DNA of 16,165 nt from Actinomycetes bacterium (GTDB lineage Bacteria; Actinomycetota; Actinomycetes; Propionibacteriales; Propionibacteriaceae): positions 1 through 16,165 of the forward strand of contig JAEZGC010000117.1 in NCBI GenBank assembly GCA_023437345.1, given 5' to 3'. Shown in pieces: positions 13,165 to 16,165 of the stretch. The position numbers and the translations under genes are program-made. Within the stretch, counting starts at the first letter, position 1. Every line of letters starts with the position of its first letter. The notes under the pieces are model-generated. The model ran no database searches. It was given only the letters and a program-made list of their open reading frames with translations, and was not told where the DNA came from.

Positions 13165-13839
13165 ATGGCAGCGCAGGCGGTTCTCTTCGACCTGGACGGC
13201 GTGCTCGCCGACAGCGAGCCGATCCACCTCGCCGCCGAGCAGGCGATGCTGACCCACTACGGTGCTGACCTCAGCCACGCCGCCAAGCAGCAGTTCGTCG
13301 GCTTGAGCAATGCCGAGATCATGCGTGGCCTGATCGACCTCTTCGGCCTCGACGCCGACCCGGACGAGCTCGCCACGATCAAGGCGGACTACCAGCGTCG
13401 CCTGATCCCGCAGCTGAAGGGGTTCGCGGCGACCACCGAGTTGGTGGACCGGCTGCGCGCGACGGGGGTCCCGATCGCGGTGGCATCGGGATCCACAAGG
13501 GAGAACATCGACGCCTCGCTCGCCGCGATCGGTCTGCTCGACGCCTTCGACGTCCGGGTCAGTGCCGAGGAGGTCGCCCGGGGCAAGCCCGCGCCTGACG
13601 TCTTCCTTGAGGCGGCGCGCCGCCTCGGCGTGCCCCCGGGCGGGTGCGTCGTGATCGAGGATGCGCTGCCCGGGGTGCTGGCGGCGCGCGCCGCCGGCAT
13701 GGGCTGTGTTGTCATCCCGACGATCACCGACCCGCTGCACCCCGACTTCGCGACCGCCGATCTGGTCTTCCCGCAGGGGATGGGCGGCGTCGACCCCGAG
13801 GTGGTGCTCGCATTCATCGAGAGCTTCCCACCTGCATAA
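13165..13839 (+). CDS. HAD-superfamily hydrolase, subfamily IA (phosphatase or beta-phosphoglucomutase-like)
   Basis: A 224-residue HAD protein. Motif I FDLDGVLADSE carries the nucleophile Asp9 and acid/base Asp11, motif II is VASGS, motif III the Lys in RGKPAPDVF, and motif IV VIEDALPGVLAARAAGM with the metal-binding E-D pair. An alpha-helical C1 cap spans roughly residues 17-85. Asp11 and the cap type fit beta-phosphoglucomutase and sugar-phosphate phosphatases equally; the substrate cannot be told from sequence. GGAAGGA (13152-13158) precedes ATG 13165; a nearer ATG at 13158 is out of frame. It diverges from dxs and stands 60 bases before the E1 alpha gene, which has its own promoter, so it is probably not part of that operon. 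Confidence 0.88.
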   Translation: MAAQAVLFDLDGVLADSEPIHLAAEQAMLTHYGADLSHAAKQQFVGLSNAEIMRGLIDLFGLDADPDELATIKADYQRRLIPQLKGFAATTELVDRLRATGVPIAVASGSTRENIDASLAAIGLLDAFDVRVSAEEVARGKPAPDVFLEAARRLGVPPGGCVVIEDALPGVLAARAAGMGCVVIPTITDPLHPDFATADLVFPQGMGGVDPEVVLAFIESFPPA

Positions 13840-13875
13840 ACTTGCATCAAAGGTAGCCGGGCTGGTCAAACTTGC
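13838..13875 (+). repeat. Direct repeat AAACTTGC upstream of the E1 alpha gene
   Basis: AAACTTGC occurs at 13838-13845 (overlapping the HAD stop) and 13868-13875, about three helical turns apart, just before the -10 box of the dehydrogenase operon. It is a possible regulator site; the binding protein is unknown. Confidence 0.35.
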
Positions 13876-13886
13876 GCGTCAGCGCT

Positions 13887-13899
13887 TAGGCTTGTCGTT
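13887..13899 (+). promoter_or_regulatory. -10 element TAGGCT of the 2-oxoacid dehydrogenase operon, leaderless-type
   Basis: TAGGCT (13887-13892) ends 7 bases before ATG 13900, exactly the arrangement at gpmA. No Shine-Dalgarno is seen. No clear -35 was found. Confidence 0.65.
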
Positions 13900-14880
13900 A
13901 TGGCAATGACACCCAAGGAGTTGGCCACGCAGTCGCTGCGCACCATGTGGCGGATCCGGCTGTTCGAGGAAGCGGTCGAGGACCTCTACGGCCGCGGCAT
14001 GATGCACGGCACGATGCACCTGTCGATCGGGCAGGAAGCCGTCCCGGTCGGGGCGATGCGGCACCTGAGCGACAGCGACGTCATCACCTCGACCCACCGG
14101 GGCCATGGCCACTGCATTGCCAAGGGTGCCGACCTCGGCCGGATGATGGCCGAGCTGCTGGCCAAGGACAACGGCTACTGCCGGGGCCGCGGCGGGTCCA
14201 TGCATATCGCGGACGTGGCGACCGGGAACCTGGGCGCCAACGGCATCGTCGGCGGCGGCGTCCCGATCGCCGCGGGCGCCGCGCTGTCGCAGAAGATGCG
14301 CGGCACCACTGACGTCACTGTCTGCTTCCACGGCGACGGCGCCGTGGGTGAGGGAGCCTGGCACGAGGCGCTCACGCTCGCCTCCATGTGGGACCTGCCG
14401 GTGGTGTTCATCTGCGAGAACAACCAGTACGGCATGTCGATGCCGGCCGCGAAGGGCTTCAAGGTGGAGCAGATCAGCGACAAGGCTGCCGGGTACGGCA
14501 TCCCGGGCGAGACGGTGGACGGCAACGACGTCGACGCGGTCGCCGACGCGGGCGGCCGGGCGGTCGCCCGGGCCCGGGCGGGGGAGGGTCCGACGCTGAT
14601 CGAGGCCGTCACCTACCGCTGGCGCGGCCACTCCAAGTCGGACAAGAACCTCTACCGCACCAAGGACGAGATCGCCGAGTGGCGCGACCGGGATCCGATC
14701 GCCGCCTACGCACTGAACGCGCTGGAGGGGGGCGTGCTGACCCAGGAGGAACTCGACGCCGTCCAGTCCGCCGCGCGCCAGGACATCCGCGACGCGGTGG
14801 TGTTCGGCACCAAGGGCGAGGAGCCGACGATCGAGGAGATGCTGGCCGGGGTCTATGCGCCGACGGAGGTGCCGGCATGA
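13900..14880 (+). CDS. pdhA: Thiamine-dependent 2-oxoacid dehydrogenase E1 component, alpha subunit
   Basis: The 326-residue alpha chain of an alpha2beta2 E1 that decarboxylates a 2-oxoacid and passes the acyl group to lipoyl-E2. Motifs include HLSIGQEAVPVG, STHRGHGHCIAKG, GRGGSMHI and the thiamine-diphosphate motif GDG (145-147) through ENNQYGMS (Asn174/Asn175), then TYRWRGHSKSD with phosphorylation-loop-like residues. Length and motifs are closest to the short pyruvate/acetoin dehydrogenase type (PdhA/AcoA) rather than the longer branched-chain type. Pyruvate or acetoin cannot be separated by sequence alone, and no AcoX/AcoR is visible. The stop overlaps the beta-subunit start as ATGA, giving coupled translation of the two chains. 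Confidence 0.93.
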   Translation: MAMTPKELATQSLRTMWRIRLFEEAVEDLYGRGMMHGTMHLSIGQEAVPVGAMRHLSDSDVITSTHRGHGHCIAKGADLGRMMAELLAKDNGYCRGRGGSMHIADVATGNLGANGIVGGGVPIAAGAALSQKMRGTTDVTVCFHGDGAVGEGAWHEALTLASMWDLPVVFICENNQYGMSMPAAKGFKVEQISDKAAGYGIPGETVDGNDVDAVADAGGRAVARARAGEGPTLIEAVTYRWRGHSKSDKNLYRTKDEIAEWRDRDPIAAYALNALEGGVLTQEELDAVQSAARQDIRDAVVFGTKGEEPTIEEMLAGVYAPTEVPA

Positions 14881-15863
14881 GCCGCACGATGACCTATGCG
14901 GAGGCGATCCGCGAAGCGATGGCGGTGGCGATGACCCGCGACGAACGGGTCTTCCTGATGGGCGAGGACGTCGGCGTCTACGGCGGCGCGTTCGGCGTCG
15001 AGAACGACCTCTACCTGCGCTTCGGCACCGACCGGGTGCGCGACACCACGATCTCAGAGCTCGGCATCGTCGGCATGGGCGTGGGCGCCGCGCTCACCGG
15101 GATGCGCCCGATCGTCGAGATCCAGTTCTCCGATTTCACAGCGCAGGCCATGGACCAGATCGTCAACCAGGCCGCCAAGCTCCACTTCATGGTGGGCGGC
15201 CAGGCGAATGTGCCGCTGGTGATCCGCGCCCCCGGTGGCTCGGGGACGGGCGCCGCGGCCCAGCACAGCCAGTCCCTCGAGGCGTGGTTCGCCCATGTCC
15301 CCGGCCTGAAGGTGGTGATGCCGTCCAACGCCACCGACGCGGCGTCGCTGCTGCTGGCCGCCCTCGACGACCCGAACCCGGTGATCGTGCTGGAGCACAA
15401 GCTGCTCTACAAGCAGAGCTTCGAAGTGCCCGACGAGTTCCCGGTGGCCCGCCTCGGCGAGGGCAGGATCGAGGTCGAGGGCACCGACCTGACGATCGTC
15501 GCCACCTCGGTCGAGGTGCAGCGCTCCCTTGAGGCCGCCAGGCTGCTGGCCGAGCGGGGGATCAGCGCCGAGGTGATCGACCCGCGGACCATCAAGCCGC
15601 TCGACCTCGACCTCATCCTCGGCTCGGTGGCGAAGACCGGGCGCGTTCTGCTGGTCCAGGAGGCGCCCAAGTTCGCCGGCTTCATGGCGGAGGTTTCCGC
15701 CGCGATCGTGGAGTCGGAGGTCTTCGGCGCGCTGCAGGCCCCTGTCCGGCGGCTGTGTGGGCTGGACGCCCCGATCCCGTACAGCCCGAAGCTTGAGAAG
15801 GCCAGCGTGCCCCAGGTGGAGGACATCGTCGAGAGCGCTGCTGCGCTCGTCGAGACGTGGTGA
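14877..15863 (+). CDS. pdhB: 2-oxoacid dehydrogenase E1 component, beta subunit
   Basis: The 328-residue partner of the alpha chain, supplying the pyrimidine half of the thiamine site. Recognisable are MTYAEAIREAMAVAM, VFLMGEDVGVYGGAFGV, DTTISELGIVGMGVGAALTGMRPIVEIQFSDF (the Glu in SELG activates the cofactor), APGGSGTGAAAQHSQSLEAWFAHVPGL with the conserved His, VIVLEHKLLY, EVIDPRTIKPLD and DAPIPYSPKLEK. GGAGGTG (14864-14870) precedes ATG 14877. The frame is open further upstream within the alpha gene, but that part is only a shadow. Residue identity to PdhB/AcoB-type chains is clear; the substrate caveat for the alpha chain applies here too. Confidence 0.94.
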   Translation: MSRTMTYAEAIREAMAVAMTRDERVFLMGEDVGVYGGAFGVENDLYLRFGTDRVRDTTISELGIVGMGVGAALTGMRPIVEIQFSDFTAQAMDQIVNQAAKLHFMVGGQANVPLVIRAPGGSGTGAAAQHSQSLEAWFAHVPGLKVVMPSNATDAASLLLAALDDPNPVIVLEHKLLYKQSFEVPDEFPVARLGEGRIEVEGTDLTIVATSVEVQRSLEAARLLAERGISAEVIDPRTIKPLDLDLILGSVAKTGRVLLVQEAPKFAGFMAEVSAAIVESEVFGALQAPVRRLCGLDAPIPYSPKLEKASVPQVEDIVESAAALVETW

Positions 15864-15868
15864 GTGCT

Positions 15869-16165
15869 ATGCCGAGAATCCCGATCAACATGCCGAAGAT
15901 GTCCATGACCATGGAGTTCGGCACTGTCGTGGAGTGGCTCGTCGAGGTCGGCGGCCAGGTCCGCAACGGCGACGCGATCGCCGTGGTGACCACCGACAAG
16001 GTCGACATGGAGGTCGAGGCGACCATCGACGGCGTCCTGCTCGAGGTACTGGCCGAGCCCGGCGACGAGGTGACGGTCGGGCAGCCGATCGCGTGGGTGG
16101 AGTCCGAGGCGGACGACCTGCTCGGTGACCTGTTCGCGGCTCCGGCGGGCGACGCCGCCGCCGAC
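15869..16165 (+). CDS. Dihydrolipoamide acyltransferase (E2), N-terminal lipoyl domain, partial
   Basis: Only the first 99 residues are inside the window; the gene runs off the right end. They form a lipoyl domain (about residues 3-80), with MPKMSMTMEFGTVVEWLVEVGGQV and the lipoylation site TTDKVDMEVEA, lipoate on Lys44. From about residue 86 an Ala-rich linker begins. In the complete protein a peripheral-subunit-binding domain and catalytic domain should follow. ATG 15869 starts 5 bases after the E1 beta stop. An in-frame GTG at 15860 would overlap that stop (GTGA) and add three residues; both have weak ribosome binding sites, so the start is not certain. It completes an E1 alpha-E1 beta-E2 operon; an E3 gene may follow. 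Confidence 0.92.
   Translation, partial: MPRIPINMPKMSMTMEFGTVVEWLVEVGGQVRNGDAIAVVTTDKVDMEVEATIDGVLLEVLAEPGDEVTVGQPIAWVESEADDLLGDLFAAPAGDAAAD

Overview
The window is high-GC actinobacterial DNA, most likely from the family Propionibacteriaceae. The strongest clue is the gene block at the left end. It encodes the 5S, 12S and biotinyl 1.3S subunits of methylmalonyl-CoA carboxytransferase (transcarboxylase), the hallmark enzyme of the Wood-Werkman propionic acid cycle. Their sequences can be aligned by eye with remembered Propionibacterium freudenreichii proteins. CarD, SenX3-RegX3, 2,3-bisphosphoglycerate-dependent phosphoglycerate mutase and several apparently leaderless promoters also fit an actinobacterium. 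The species cannot be named from the sequence alone.

Layout, left to right. (1) 2-2789, plus strand: transcarboxylase operon, with the 5S subunit (3' part only), the 12S subunit, an 85-residue small subunit-like protein and the 1.3S biotin carrier. A double hairpin follows. (2) 2877-3626, minus strand: a short-chain dehydrogenase. (3) 3817-4566, plus: phosphoglycerate mutase, with short palindromic repeats on both sides. (4) 4710-7367: phosphate control, with phoU on the minus strand divergent from senX3-regX3; a candidate PHO box lies between them. (5) 7426-8376, plus: a divergent ribose-phosphate pyrophosphokinase. (6) 8574-10300, plus: a DeoR-type repressor overlapping 1-phosphofructokinase. 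(7) 10503-10988, plus: carD, convergent with dxs (11134-13047, minus). (8) 13165-13839, plus: a HAD-family phosphatase/phosphomutase. (9) 13900 to the end, plus: the E1 alpha, E1 beta and start of E2 of a 2-oxoacid dehydrogenase complex.

The genes are mostly core carbon and energy metabolism: glycolysis (gpmA, fruK), pyruvate oxidation (E1/E2), propionate formation (transcarboxylase), PRPP and isoprenoid supply (prs, dxs), together with phosphate sensing and an RNA polymerase-binding regulator. No tRNA, rRNA, insertion sequence, phage gene or CRISPR array was seen. No gap between genes exceeds about 205 bases.

I found no clearly novel multi-gene system. The observations most worth following up are the soluble coiled-coil small subunit inside the transcarboxylase operon, the three-repeat PHO box, five genes with a TANNNT box 6-8 bases before the start codon (leaderless transcription), and a family of GGGGAC/TCCCC palindromes scattered through the gaps around gpmA and phoU.
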